DNA of 64,000 bases from Agrostemma githago (taxonomy: Eukaryota; Streptophyta; Magnoliopsida; Caryophyllales; Caryophyllaceae), in contig OY288239.1 in NCBI GenBank assembly GCA_958450325.1, forward strand, positions 59,539,049 through 59,603,048, in the 5' to 3' direction. The position numbers and the translations under genes are program-made. The notes under the pieces were generated by a model. The model was not told the origin of the DNA. It did no database searches and was given only the letters and a program-made list of their open reading frames with translations. The stretch's first letter is position 1; every line of letters starts with the position of its first letter. Positions 23,161 through 34,207 of this stretch are shown one piece after another.

Positions 23161-24045
23161 TCAGTAATCTTCGGCTTCTAAGGACTCAAATGGATGTCCA
23201 GTATAGCCTTCGGTAGAAGCTTTACCCAGATCTTCATTATGTCGAAGATCGTCTTCAATCCTAGTGCCCATTTCGGTAAGCACGACAAAGTTTGAAATGC
23301 CGGCATACCTAAGATGGACGCGGTAGGAGGGTAGAAGGTTGTTGATGAATGCCTCCACTAGTGTCTTCTTGCTGGGCTTGTCTACCAGCTTAACACTCTC
23401 AGCCCGCCAACGTTGAAGGTATTTGGTGAAACCTTCTGTTGGATCTTGGGCCATGACTTCTAAAGTCCGCATGGTAGTCTGAAGTTCAGTATTATCAGAA
23501 TAGTTTTTAGCGAACTCGGTAGCCACATCTTCCCAAGTGGGGAATATTTTTGTATTAAGCCTATAGAACCAGGCTTTTGGATATTTCCCGAGGGACGTGC
23601 CGAACAGATTGATGAACATGTCGGCTTTGACCCCCTTGATCGCCATAAACGCCTTGAAAGCTCGGAGGTGTAGTAAAGGATCCTCCGTCCCTTCGAATAT
23701 GGGTAACCCTTCTAGATTGAGATCTGTTTGTAGTTTCTCACTAATGGGTGTATAGTCTCGGGAGTTTTCAACTCGGATGTTGTTCTCTTGGGAGGCATGG
23801 AACTGTTGTTCAAGCTCACGCACCGTGCTGATCAGTTTGGCAAATGGCCCAGTATTTACCGACCCGTAATTGAAGTCTTGTTCTTCAACGACAGTTAGAC
23901 GAGCATCCAAGGCCTCTTGGTCGGCTCTTATGAACCCTAGTTGGGTTTCAAACATGGCCTGCTTACTAGCCATGGTTTCTAGCAAAGCCTTCAGTTCATT
24001 AATGGTGTTTTCCATCTCCCTATTCCCGGTTGTGGATGTCATCCT
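23161..24045 (-). CDS. Tat/Ogre gag protein
   Basis: An uninterrupted ORF; I place the start at the internal Met (MTSTTGNREMEN) rather than 54 bases upstream, giving about 294 codons. Residues ~1-90 are charged and likely coiled (MENTINELKALLETMASKQ). The retrotransposon gag core follows: FEGTEDPLLHLRAFKAFM, AWFYRLNTKIFPTWEDVA, FAKNYSDNTELQTTMRTLE, PTEGFTKYLQRWRAES. It ends EAEDY at a stop with no CCHC zinc knuckle, so it is shorter than gag of autonomous relatives. Gag would form the particle. With no pol here, mobility would need enzymes supplied in trans. Confidence 0.85.
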   Translation of the reverse strand, partial: RMTSTTGNREMENTINELKALLETMASKQAMFETQLGFIRADQEALDARLTVVEEQDFNYGSVNTGPFAKLISTVRELEQQFHASQENNIRVENSRDYTPISEKLQTDLNLEGLPIFEGTEDPLLHLRAFKAFMAIKGVKADMFINLFGTSLGKYPKAWFYRLNTKIFPTWEDVATEFAKNYSDNTELQTTMRTLEVMAQDPTEGFTKYLQRWRAESVKLVDKPSKKTLVEAFINNLLPSYRVHLRYAGISNFVVLTEMGTRIEDDLRHNEDLGKASTEGYTGHPFESLEAEDY

Positions 24046-24099
24046 CTGCGAGAATACCCACGTAATCAGAAATGTTGCTTCGGAACTTGAATACACCAA

Positions 24100-25633
24100 G
24101 GCATAGGAAATAGCGCGGGAGGAGAGACAACTCTGGTTTGACTCGGGTTAGACTCTCCTAAGACAAATATGTAGGGTACAATTCTCGGAGTGATTGTGAT
24201 TAATCGCCCCGTCGGAGAATAACCCCCAAGTGAGACCAAGGACTCTTGTAGGACTCAGATGGTGTGACATCTAAGTGACTCAAAAGCGGGATACGCGAGA
24301 CAACACGTGTAGGACATGACCCTTAGAGCAACCGTGATTAATCGCTCTGCTGAAGGGTAGCCCCCGAGTGAGATGGAAGGTTTTGTTAAGACTCGAGTGT
24401 CGGACGAGTGACCCTTAGATGTAAGGATCACGAACCTTTCGCTACAGGGCTATGCCTTGTAAAAGGTTGACTCGGCCTCGAGAAAAGGCAGACGGGGTAA
24501 GGGAAGAAACTCGCGATGTAAGATCGGCAAAGTTTCGACGCTAGAGACCCTTGACTTGACTTGAATAAGGATAGACCCTGTGATTAGGGTAGACCCTAAA
24601 GTTAAAGGACTTGAATTGGGATGACTCGACTAACGGATTGAAAGACGTGCAAAATTCCCCTAGGAAAGGTCGTGGGGACCGTCCTGTCGGAGGGAAAGAT
24701 CGCGTGTGACTTTCTAGTTAGGACTCGAGTGTCTAGACGAACCTTCCATTTACGAGTGTATGACTCGTGTTGGTCGGTTATGCCTTTAGGAAAAGGCGGA
24801 CTAGGATGGGGAAGAAACCCGTGATGTAGGATCGACGGAGTTTCGACGCTAAAGACCTTCGACATACTATGCAAAGACCCGACACACGGCTAGACGGTAG
24901 GTCCTATAATAAGGAAGGTTTACTAGGATAGTTGGATGTTTGAAAATTGAATATTGAATGGAAGAATTTCCGAGAGTTTGGAAATAAAAAACGGAATTCC
25001 GAAAACCAAGATTAGAATTTTGAAAATTCAGAAAATCGAGATGGTGTTGGAAATTCACGAATTAAAATGGGCAGCATGCCGACTAGAGAAAAAGGATATT
25101 TTGAGTCAAATCATTTGATCCTAAATTTCGGCGGCATTCCGAGTTTTGAAAATTGGATATTTTGAAAAGACGGGTCCCGAAACGGACAACATTTCGGGTT
25201 TTTCAAAATTTGGGTGTTTTTTGGAAAGATGCATTTTTGAAATGATGGTTTTTTGAAAAATGACACGGAAACCAAGTAGCATGTAGTCAAACAAGCATTA
25301 TAACGACGCTCATGTATGCTTTACGCTAAGTCTCGGTCGGTCACAATAGGGTCTATACCAACAACGATCGCATTCTCACGAAACGGGACGGACTCCCTAG
25401 CCGATTTGGAACTAGGACCTGCCGTAAAACCCCGGTGAGTTCCGCCATCGAAGTCTTTAGTGCACCCATGTAGGAATGCACCGTGGTATAGTGGGACGTC
25501 GGTCACAAGTAACCGGCCCGGGCAAAATTTGGGTTATGCATGAATCATAAACTAATGCGCGCACACTAATATTCGAACGATTTCTTTTCGAGTCTCACCC
25601 TAGGAACCCCGATGACATGTGGTACATCAGGTA
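24100..25633 (-). other. Long leader of the Tat element with internal duplications
   Basis: About 1.5 kb lies between gag and the primer-binding site. Two blocks sharing GTGATTAATCGC and AACCCCCAAGTGAGA / AGCCCCCGAGTGAGA lie at about 24195 and 24335. A second duplicated block (AGTTTCGACGCTA...GACC) lies at about 24525 and 24840. No ORF of note. Long structured leaders are usual in Ogre-type elements. Confidence 0.6.
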
Positions 25634-25651
25634 TCCCCAGCGGAGTCGCCA
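25634..25651 (-). other. Primer-binding site
   Basis: On the minus strand TGGCGACTCCGCTGGGGA lies three bases from the 5' LTR end. This fits the tRNA-Arg-type site reported for Ogre/Tat elements; the tRNA identity is from memory. Confidence 0.75.
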
Positions 25652-25654
25652 AAT

Positions 25655-27448
25655 TGTGGACATGGCGTAGGTCCACCCCGACGCGGCCACGCGCGGGTTT
25701 GGGTAGGCGAATGAATCTCGTGGTGACATTGTTCTCGGGTTCGAAATTTAAGTCAAAATGGAGTCGCCACCGAATTTTGTGGTTATTCGGAACCATACGA
25801 GCCCACTCTATGTCGTCATGGGCTATACACATAGTAAGCCCACTTCGATTTCAGAGTTCATTGGGCTCGTCCCTTTGCATTGCAATATCGATACCGTTTA
25901 AACCGGCTTTCGTATATAGAATGACTCTCGTGCGCCAAGGGTTTCGGACATCCGGAAACCAAAGGTTCTGAGTAAGGGGTGAGGGTACGTGTTGGGAAGC
26001 CCACTAAGGACACCCAACCCCGCCCGCACATGGCGGCCTCTACTAAGACATCGCTCGTGTTCGTATGCGCGCGCTAGTAAAATGACTAAATGATATGCAA
26101 ACAGCGTTTTCGGGCTAAGCATGCGAGTTGTTGATTAACTACGTCATTTAATGCATCTTGATTCAAAGTGATTTAGCATGCGATGTTCATTTAAATAAAT
26201 AAATGGCAAACATCAAATAATAGAAAACTCGTAAATAAATTACAAATTACACGGGCGGAATACAACCCGGAATTCACAATACAACGAGCAATAAAATAGA
26301 ATAATTGAATTATAAACAGGAAATGTTAACTAGAAACGGACCCGTATATAATAAATATAAACTAGACCGTAAGTTGTGCAAATGGACGAACTTTAATTAA
26401 TTACGCATTATATTGCATATTAATCAAAGGACGGAGGTTCGAGACCTAGGTGTGGTGCTAACCCGATCTCGAACCTCGATGCCTTGTCCCGACTTATCAC
26501 CTCGAGAGATGGAGTCTAAATCAATTATGTGTCGGATACGACTAAAGAGTCGTCGACATAAAATTAATAGTGCGAGACCGTCGATCAAAATCGTTTTAGG
26601 TGTCGTGATATGCATGAGTTTTGAGAAATAGGATCACGTGATTGACTTTACACGTGTCGACTAAAAGTCGTAAAAAAAAATGACGAGGCTCGAATGTTGC
26701 ATTAAAGCTCTCGGATTTCTGGGCTACAGGACCCACTCGATCGAGTCATGGTCTGACTCGGTCGAGTGTGTCTTTAAAGTAGCTACTGTCCAGATTTTTG
26801 GGTGCTACTCGATCGAGTAGCCTACGTACTCGGTCGAGTTGCCCCTGTACGAGTGACAACTCGTGTTGCTTTTTTGGTTAAAATCGATCGTGGGCCAAAT
26901 TAAATACAAATATTGTACGATTTGTACTTAACTCGGCTTTCGGTGCTATAATCGCATACGCAAGCGATTATAATACCGTCCTCGGAATTTTATGAAAATG
27001 TTATCGTTTAGATTGAAATTTTGAATTAGTGACGGAATTGCATCCCTCTACGTCACGACATCGGAACTAATCTTTTCGGATTATGTGATGTCGGTTTTCG
27101 TGTCAACGGATTCCGTACTATTCTTGAAAATGGGATCAAATACGTTCAACTATGACCGATCACGATCACATCACGTCCTTCAGCACATTGGGGCGGCGCT
27201 CCTCGAAAGGGCGCCACCTCCGTCGTTACTCGTAAAGGAATTAGATGGACTTTAGGCGATCGTCATAGTTAAACATATCCGAAACCGAGATTTTAATACT
27301 AGTACGTATATATACACGGTATAATAATGTTAGATGTTAGAATACGGAATTAAAGTGTTAGTATACAAAAATGAAAGTTAGTGTTAGAATACATAAATAA
27401 AATGTTAGTATGCACAAAATTAAAGGTTAGTGTTAGTGGTTAGTAGTA

Positions 27449-27490
<42 letters not shown>

Positions 27491-28452
27491 TTACATATAC
27501 ATATATAATCGAAAAAGAGAAAGGAGATGTCGGGATTGAATTACACCCTCAACCTACATGCGTAATGGCCTCGGAAACGAACTCGAAGTAGCGGCGTGTG
27601 CACGGGAGTGTCGAGATATGTAGGGTGAGTTAGGGTGTGTTTGGTTAGGGAGAGGATGCTCTCGGGTCTTTGGTGAGTTTTGATCTCGAGTTTTGAATGT
27701 GTATATGTTGATTGTGTATAAATGAGTGTGTATGAATGTGGAAGATTGAAAGGTGGTAATGTGTAGAGATTGATAAGTTGGCTGAATGTGTTGTTTTGGG
27801 GTTTTGTAAATGTTGTGTAAAGGTTTATAGTGTAGTGTAGTACGGTAGGATTAGGGTAGAAAGTGTAGACTAAGAATGCATGGGAAAAGCTTGTGAAATG
27901 AATGGGGTTAAGGGGGTATTTATAGGCTTCACCCCCGACCTAAGGTCACTCGATCGAGTGCCCTAGTGCACTCGGTCGAGTGCCTTCAGAAATGAATCTG
28001 GTCCGGTTTTTGACGCTCCACTCGACCGAGTGGGTCAATCCACTCGATCGAGTGGATCAAGCAAATCAAGCTATTTTAGGAAGGAATTGATATTGTTGTT
28101 TTGATTGATTTTATTTGAATTTAGACTTGGCGCCAGCTTCTAGAAGATGCACTTAGGCTGGTTTTTGTGACGGGTTCGTCTTTGACCGGGTTTTGACCCG
28201 GTCGCCAAAAGACGGGATTTATTTTTGGTGTCGGTTTTGGCCCAAATTAGTCTCATTTGACTCGGAATGACCCACTGGGCCTGGATTTGAGGTCTGTTTT
28301 GAGAGATTTGCACTCCGCTAAATGCCCACGTCGGATACTATTGATTCCGAGTCCGTATTCGAGCATATTAAGTCACGTTGACGTCCGATCATCATCGGGT
28401 GTTTTATTGGGAACTGCTATAGACACTGGCAGGCAAAATGCGGGTGTCTACA
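25655..28452 (-). repeat. 5' LTR of the Tat element
   Basis: A 2798-bp copy of the LTR at 17183-19983 with the same arrays (26735-26839, 27948-28053). The primer-binding site lies just outside its 25655 end. Transcription of the element would start inside this copy and read toward lower coordinates. Confidence 0.93.
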
Positions 28453-31400
28453 ACTCAATTAATTTTGATGTCGTTTTTCTTAAAACATCTATTTTCTAAA
28501 ATTTAGAATTTAAACCCAATTTCCTGATTATTTATAAAATACTATACATTGACTTATTATATTTTATTTATATTTGAGTAACGAATTTAGAAATATATTA
28601 AAGTTACGATAACGACGATAATAGTAAAATGTTAATTTCGTTAGAAATATTATTTTTATACATTTCACTTATTTTAATAACTTACAAATTTTCTATAACA
28701 AAAATTCTATTTTAAGTAAGTTTCTAAAATTAGTAAGTTTCTATTTATAGAAAGTTTTCCTTTTAATATAAAATATTTATTCTTTTCCTTTGAATTATTC
28801 TAACGATTATATCTTTTATATATATCGATAATGGCTTGTTTTGGAGTTATGGAATAAAGTCAAGTGTGGGGTTAGAGTAATATAGTCTGGGATGTACGTT
28901 TTTGCCATCAGCTATAAAGCCGATGTTCCCATTTGGGGCACATTTGGTCGTTGAACTGGGCGTAGTTTCTCCTAGGAGAGTGTGCATTGTGCCCTTAAGC
29001 TATATATCGCATAGTGTTAGTCGCCGTCAGTTGAACTAGATACATTTGGTACAAAGGAGGGGTATGCACTACTTAAACCAGGACCTTGCTGCACGCAGTC
29101 CTGTTATAGTTGAGTTGCCTAGTTAGAGACTGGATTCTGTTATGAGTTAAGTCTACAGTTCTTGAAACTAGTTTCCAGTATTATCCTAGTGAAAGTCTTG
29201 CCTTGTGCACACTGATCGAATTTCCATAATGTCATTTTTTATTATGATTATTATTATCGATTGGTTTGATTTGCATGTTGGCAAATATTTTAAGTTTTCT
29301 CCAAAAACTTATTTTTATTATACCGTTTTAATGTTTTCCATTTCAACTATTTTGATATAGTAATACTATTATTTTTCCATATGATATAATATGGCTGGGA
29401 GAACGTCCGAGTTACTCCCCACTGACGTGGATGTTATGTTTTTAACATGACAGGTATTTGCTGCTGGATTTTGGGTGTGAGCTAGCGAGTAGCGTTGATC
29501 CTACTCTTTCTTCATTCACGGTTTATGGATTTGTATAACCCTATTTGGAGAATTTCCTTTTAGCCTTTTATAATAAGAGGCCTTTGTATCGACTTACCAT
29601 TTCTTTTAATAAGATATAGTTTCTCAGTGTGTTTTAAATCCCGACTCTACAGTGTTTCCGCCACTGTATTGCGTTAGAATTTCTAGGGGATTACAGTTCA
29701 TCCATCGTCAGACGATTGCAATCAGACCATTCATGGTACACCAATAATACTTGGTAATGTCAGAGTTTCTATTGATAAAGTTTCTGAAGGCACTGCCCCA
29801 CTTCCTTTTTCTACACCATATTTCGATCGAGTTGAAGACGCCATGGGAAGCTTTGTTCAATGGCCAAAGGAACTAATCACTATCGGGAAGGTACATATTA
29901 AGTTTCTTATTTCGGTAGGTTCATGTGCATGTTTTTTTATTTGCTTTTATTCTAATAATGACATCAATTTTTTGAATAGATGTCTCCTACTGCTAATCTA
30001 TCGGCCACTGCTAAGGGAAAACATGTCTAAAGGTTCTAGTATTAAATCATCAATTGCCCCCAATGTTGACGAACATATATCAAGTGTGGGTAGTGAATGT
30101 CAAAAGTTGCATGATTACCTTGCCTTAATGCCGCCTAAGGCAAAGGTATTTGAAATTCTATTATATTGTCATCGAAGATATTTCATTCAGAGGCTGATAA
30201 ATCGCTACGGGTGATGGAGTAAGAAATTATGCAACTTTTTCAAATGACATTTTTGAATGCGTCATGTATTAAAGTATTCATAATGTAAGTTGAATTATTC
30301 TTACGCCTTCACTTGTACAATTCTTTTTATTATGATAAATATTTGATTATTTCTTGTATGCTGCATATGCACAAGGTTTTTACAAAAGCTCTATGAAGAG
30401 AAGAAAAATGAAGCCTTGCCTAAAGTTGGATTTTTGTGTCCAACAATCATGTGTCAGTTAGGAAAAGATAAGAAATGCACTCATGAAGTAATGAATTATG
30501 TGGAGCGTAGTTTGCTTAAAATGGGTAGTGTTGATATCATATTAGTTCTTTTTTGTCAGGAGTAAGTATGTTTTTACCAAAGTCCAATAGTTATTTTTTC
30601 TTGAACAATTCAATTCTCCACAATAATGTTATATGTGGCTAATTTTATATTTGTCGGATCCTCTGTTATTGTACAGAAAACATTGGATGCAAGTGATTAT
30701 CTTTCTGCTCATTCATGAGGCATGTTCCTGTGATCCAATGACAAGCGTAAAGCGTGATGCATCATTTAAACAACTAATACATATGTCAGTATTTTGACGA
30801 AGCTATAATACCTATGTATTTATAAAATAATCAAACTTTCATTATGACTGATATTTTTTTTCCATATATCTTTTTTTTCGAGGCGTAGTGCATTTCAAAC
30901 TTTTAAGACCGCTCGTGGAGGTTCGACGTCGAAATCAGGCTCGTCAATGAAATGGGGCAACATTGAAGTAAGTTATCATCATCAACATTTTTCGCGGTTG
31001 TGCATTGAGTTAATTATTTGTCGATTCTACAAATTTGGGTGCATATATGCTTATTTAAGGTTGGTTTCTGTAAGTTTGCTAATGTGAAGCTGAACTGATG
31101 ATTTGTGTTGATTTATGATTGAATTTGTAGCTTTCTCTTATGGGTGTGTATTTGAATATAATGACTGAAATACGATGAGGTGATTATACGATGAGATGAT
31201 AATAAGAAGGGTGGATGTGGTATGTTCATGTTTTAGACAACTGGGTAGGAATGTTAGTCACCCTTTTTCTTGATTGTATTCTTCTTTTTGGATTCTCTCG
31301 TTTGTGTTTGAATGTAATTTCGCCTTTTCTCATGCCACATTTAAGGTGGCATCAATGTTTTTTTTCCTAGGGTCATCAACAAAATAGAAGCACAGTGTGT

Positions 31401-32119
31401 AGTTATTATGTCATGCGGTACATGTTAGATATAGTTCGACGGTATCGGAACATCGAAGATCAAAAGAAGATATTTATTAGTTAAATATTTTCACTTGACT
31501 TTTAATTTCCAATCATTGGATTTTTTTATTTGGTAGGTTTTTTGAAAAGAAAAAATGTAAGAATAATTGATTTGGGTTACTTGTATATGTTTTGTGGTCT
31601 AATACAAATCTTTTTATTTGGTAGTGGTTCGGAACGAAGAATGCTTATACGGTTAAAGAGATGAATGAGGTTCAAGATTTGTGGGCTACCTATTTTATGA
31701 AGAATCATCTTTAACTTGAATTGGTCGTAGATATAATATTGGTATATATCGTATGAATTAGAATATATGGATTTTCTTCTATATGTATTATTGAAAGAAC
31801 GATCGCTCCTACTACTTGATTAGTTCAACATTATTATTTAATCATGCACTACTTGATTAGTTCGGCATTTTTGAAAGAACGATCGCTCCTACTACTATGT
31901 ATTTAATTTTGGGTTGTGCATGATTATTAATGTAACGTACACCATATGTAATTGGATGAATTTTATATATCTATATATATACATTATTAGTTAATTGTTC
32001 GTGGTTGAGGTACGATTATTGGTGCGAACTATTTACTTGTGTAGTTGTATAAGATTATTTATGTAATGTTATGGTTCAATCGTGACCTATCAGCTATAGT
32101 AGCTGTATTATTTTTAAAA

Positions 32120-32512
32120 AAAAACTTTTTACAACGGTCATTTGTATTGACTGATGCTAATTTATTACCACTTCAAGCAACGCTCACTGATGTTAACCGA
32201 TGCAAAATGTATACTTTTTGCAACGGTCAAAATTAATAACTGATACAAAATGTACACTTTTTGCAACGGTCACCCTTTACAACTGTTGCGATATATGAGC
32301 TTTTCACAACGGTTACAATTTTAACCGATGCGAAATGTACATCTTTAGCAACGGTTATTTTATTTAACCGATGCGAAATATGTTTTTGCAATGGCTTTAG
32401 AACCGTTGCGATAAGTGGTGTACCTATTGCAACCCCGCGGAATACAACGGTCAACGACCGTTGCGATATGCAGTTTTTGACCGTTGCGATATGCAGTTTT
32501 TGACCGTTACTA
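32120..32512 (+). repeat. CACTA subterminal repeats and right terminus
   Basis: More than a dozen GCAACGGT(T/C) or AACCGTTGCGAT words lie in both orientations over about 390 bp, ending ACCGTTACTAGTG at 32512. This array is the usual binding region of TnpA-like proteins. The reverse complement of the end starts CACTAGTAACGGTC. Confidence 0.85.
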
Positions 32513-32521
32513 GTGAAATAA

Positions 32522-33020
32522 GGATCCTCGATGCCGACGTGGCAGAGGAAATGCTCACTTCAACACTTGCAGAGCTTCTACAAATAGATGTCACAGATCA
32601 AGTAATGTCGACCTACATCGCATGCTTATTGATATGAGGTACTAGAAGCGTTGTCGATGAAATGAAACTATTGGAAAAAAAATGATATATTCAAATGCCA
32701 CGGAACGATAACAGAAGTAAGAACAAATGTTGACTGGCGATATCAATCTTGCACATCATGCCCAACTGGAATCGATGAGGATGAAAAGTGCCGCCAATGT
32801 AACGAATCAATACCCTACCCCCAAACAAAGGTAAGAAAAAACCGAAAAATAAAAACCAACCCAGAAATATGTTAATACCCACAACACATGTACAGATTAA
32901 TCACTACAATAGCGGACGAAACAGCTTACACAACTTTGGTGGCCTTTGGAAGGAAGCTGAGAAGATCATCGGCAGACCAATCGAAGCATTACTAACTCTA
33001 TATGAAAAGATACGCTAAAA
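32522..33020 (+). pseudogene. Helitron RPA1-like (replication factor A C-terminal domain) remnant
   Basis: Exon-like pieces read RILDADVAEEMLTSTLAELL (from 32522), then TNVDWRYQSCTSC, DEDEKCRQCNESIPYPQTK (32727-32830) with a Cys-pair zinc ribbon, a GTAAG donor, and RLITTIADETAYTTLVAFG (from about 32894). After this a missing base shifts the frame; GRPIEALLTLYEK continues in the other frame. This is the C-terminal OB-fold and zinc ribbon of RPA1-like single-strand DNA-binding protein. The start is missing because the CACTA end abuts it. Confidence 0.7.
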
Positions 33021-33929
33021 ATACCAAACCAACTACACGAATAAATATTTAACGTATTGTCCTAACAAGAGAAAAAACCAGGACGGAGGAAAGGAGAACG
33101 TGTTTAACATACTCCAACCATGTGTCGGGAGAGAATACACCATGAAAGTCAAAATTGGGATTGCCAAATACAATACCGAACGAGAACTAAATTGCAAAAA
33201 GATATTAACAACGTCAAAGGACCTTCCAACTCCAACCGTAGTGGAAAGAAAGGAAGAACGAAAATTCAACAGTAACAACAAAAATTGTGACCCAACAACA
33301 ACAAATTCTATTTAACGAATATGTCATATATACTAACGAGGATAATGTTTTAACAGGAGCAACCAAAAGAAGACAAATTAGAAAAATACCCTACAGAATT
33401 AGAGCCTGCGGGCTGAGGTGAACACCCCATTTAAAAATGAGAAGAGAAAGGTAGATAAGGGGTAAGTGAACTATTATTACGTACATCAGGTACAAGCTAA
33501 GCAACCTGTTGCTTATATTTTAAACACAAAACTGACACACCCAAAATGCGTTATCGATCTGATGTGGTGGTGCGAAAAGCAGCTGTAACAAAAGAAACAA
33601 TGGGAAAAAGGGGCCAAGAGTTGAATATCCCAAATAAAGCCACAACAGAAAAACAAAGGAAGAACTAAGCCACAATTCAAGAAGATTACGTACTACAAAT
33701 AAAGTTTAGAAAAAAGATTTATTATTTATTATGATCATTATTTGAAGTATGTTACCCACTTTAAGTGCACCTTTTAAAACGGTGTTGTTCTTTACACATA
33801 CATGCCATATGTATTTCAGTAGCTTGGATCATTCAACCTTCCTAACTTGTGCCCTATTCACGATTTACGACATTCTGTGGAAGTAGATACAGTTAAAAAC
33901 ACATGAAATCAAAACAAAATTTGTGTACT

Positions 33930-33958
33930 CCCGTGCGGTGCACGGGCATGACAACTAG
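33930..33958 (+). other. Helitron 3' hairpin and CTAG end
   Basis: A 7-bp stem (CCCGTGC / GCACGGG) with a GGT loop, then 8 nt, then CTAG and a host T. Confidence 0.85.
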
Positions 33959-34207
33959 TTAGGGATTAAATCCAATAATCCCTAATTTTTTTATTATAAA
34001 CGAAGTTCGGATAATGCTAAATCAGTAGGCAAAATATTAGGCAAAAAGTCATCCATTGTCTGAATTTCTTATTGCATATTTGTGTGTACTGTTGTGGGTT
34101 TTATTTATTGTTGCAGATTTTCGATTATTTGATTACCGCGCAGCATTGAAAGATTTTTTATTACCATTGTTGTGAGTTTTGTTTATCGTTGCAGATTTTT
34201 TAGTTGA
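33959..34207. other. Spacer, possible edge of the Mutator-like element
   Basis: AGGGATTA and TAATCCCT words around 33961-33982 form a short inverted pair. I could not match it to a terminal inverted repeat near 47.1 kb, so no MULE end is called. Confidence 0.3.

Larger units (their letters stand above)
17183..28452 (-). mobile_element. Non-autonomous Tat/Ogre (Retand-like) LTR retrotransposon, 11.27 kb
   Basis: Two near-identical LTRs (17183-19983 and 25655-28452) flank a 5.7-kb interior, with the 5-bp duplication ACTCA on both sides (17178-17182, 28453-28457). In the minus orientation the LTR begins TGTAGACACCCGCATTTTG and ends TCCACA. A primer-binding site, a gag ORF and a polypurine tract are present in the right order, but no protease, reverse transcriptase, RNase H or integrase. 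The element sits in the solo LTR at 14807-29695. LTR differences seen by eye are about twenty substitutions plus a microsatellite length change, so insertion was fairly recent. Confidence 0.92.
14807..29695 (+). mobile_element. Solo LTR, same long-LTR family, plus, split by a Tat element
   Basis: Starts TGTAACACCCC at 14807 and ends GGGGATTACA at 29695, flanked by GTTCA at 14802-14806 and 29696-29700. Without the nested Tat element and its duplication it is about 3.6 kb. Both ends and several internal blocks (for example GTTATAGTTGAGTTGCC near 29100) match the inverted copy at 10815-13943. No internal domain or second LTR is present, so a solo LTR is the simplest reading. The leader contains a 1.1-kb pyrimidine-rich tract followed by a conserved coding-like segment. 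Confidence 0.8.
9977..31713 (+). pseudogene. CACTA second gene: Transposase_24 (Ptta/En/Spm) to Ulp1-type peptidase, split by insertions
   Basis: Exon-like segments in order: MEENNYVPMGDETNEGEA and KKRTRGPTML (9977-10166); SQFLIDEKHKNYVMTSCGKM (about 10405-10470); NSRKATESAKHNEHPHLMGRR (to 10814); RSWHWVKGRSKSDGG (13985-14070); the Transposase_24 core EKEHSGRVKGFGGRVTIKYVYG (14221-14636); PTKCHLLCLHDRETSVIGIG (14737-14806). It resumes at 29701 with PSSSDDCNQTIHG and VEDAMGSFVQWPKELI, then Ulp1-like exons (30377-30560, 30676-30780, 30888-30970, 31373-31480) and ends KNHL at 31713. The Ulp1 region keeps a Cys in VCSYYVMRYM. Frameshifts near 10490 and a 3' scatter of stops mark it as decayed. 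CACTA elements carrying such peptidase domains are known in plants. Confidence 0.7.
6600..32512 (+). mobile_element. CACTA (En/Spm, Ptta type) transposon, degenerate and multiply interrupted
   Basis: The element carries a tnp2-type transposase gene (from 6641), a second gene with Transposase_24 and Ulp1 regions (9977-31713), subterminal repeats (32120-32512) and the right terminus TAGTG at 32508-32512. Two solo LTRs and, inside one of them, a Tat element account for about 18 kb of its length. Removing each insertion with one copy of its 5-bp duplication restores the reading frame of the second gene. The left boundary given is only the start of recognisable coding sequence; no CACTA terminus was found there. 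Confidence 0.8.
32513..33958 (+). mobile_element. Helitron 3' portion
   Basis: The sequence right of the CACTA terminus ends in a canonical Helitron 3' structure: CCCGTGCGGTGCACGGG (33930-33946) and CTAG at 33955-33958, followed by T. It includes an RPA-like gene remnant. RPA-like genes accompany RepHel in autonomous plant Helitrons; no RepHel is in this window. Confidence 0.75.

Noticed and set aside
32045..32503. ORFs across the CACTA subterminal region
   Set aside because: They only translate the GCAACGGT repeats.
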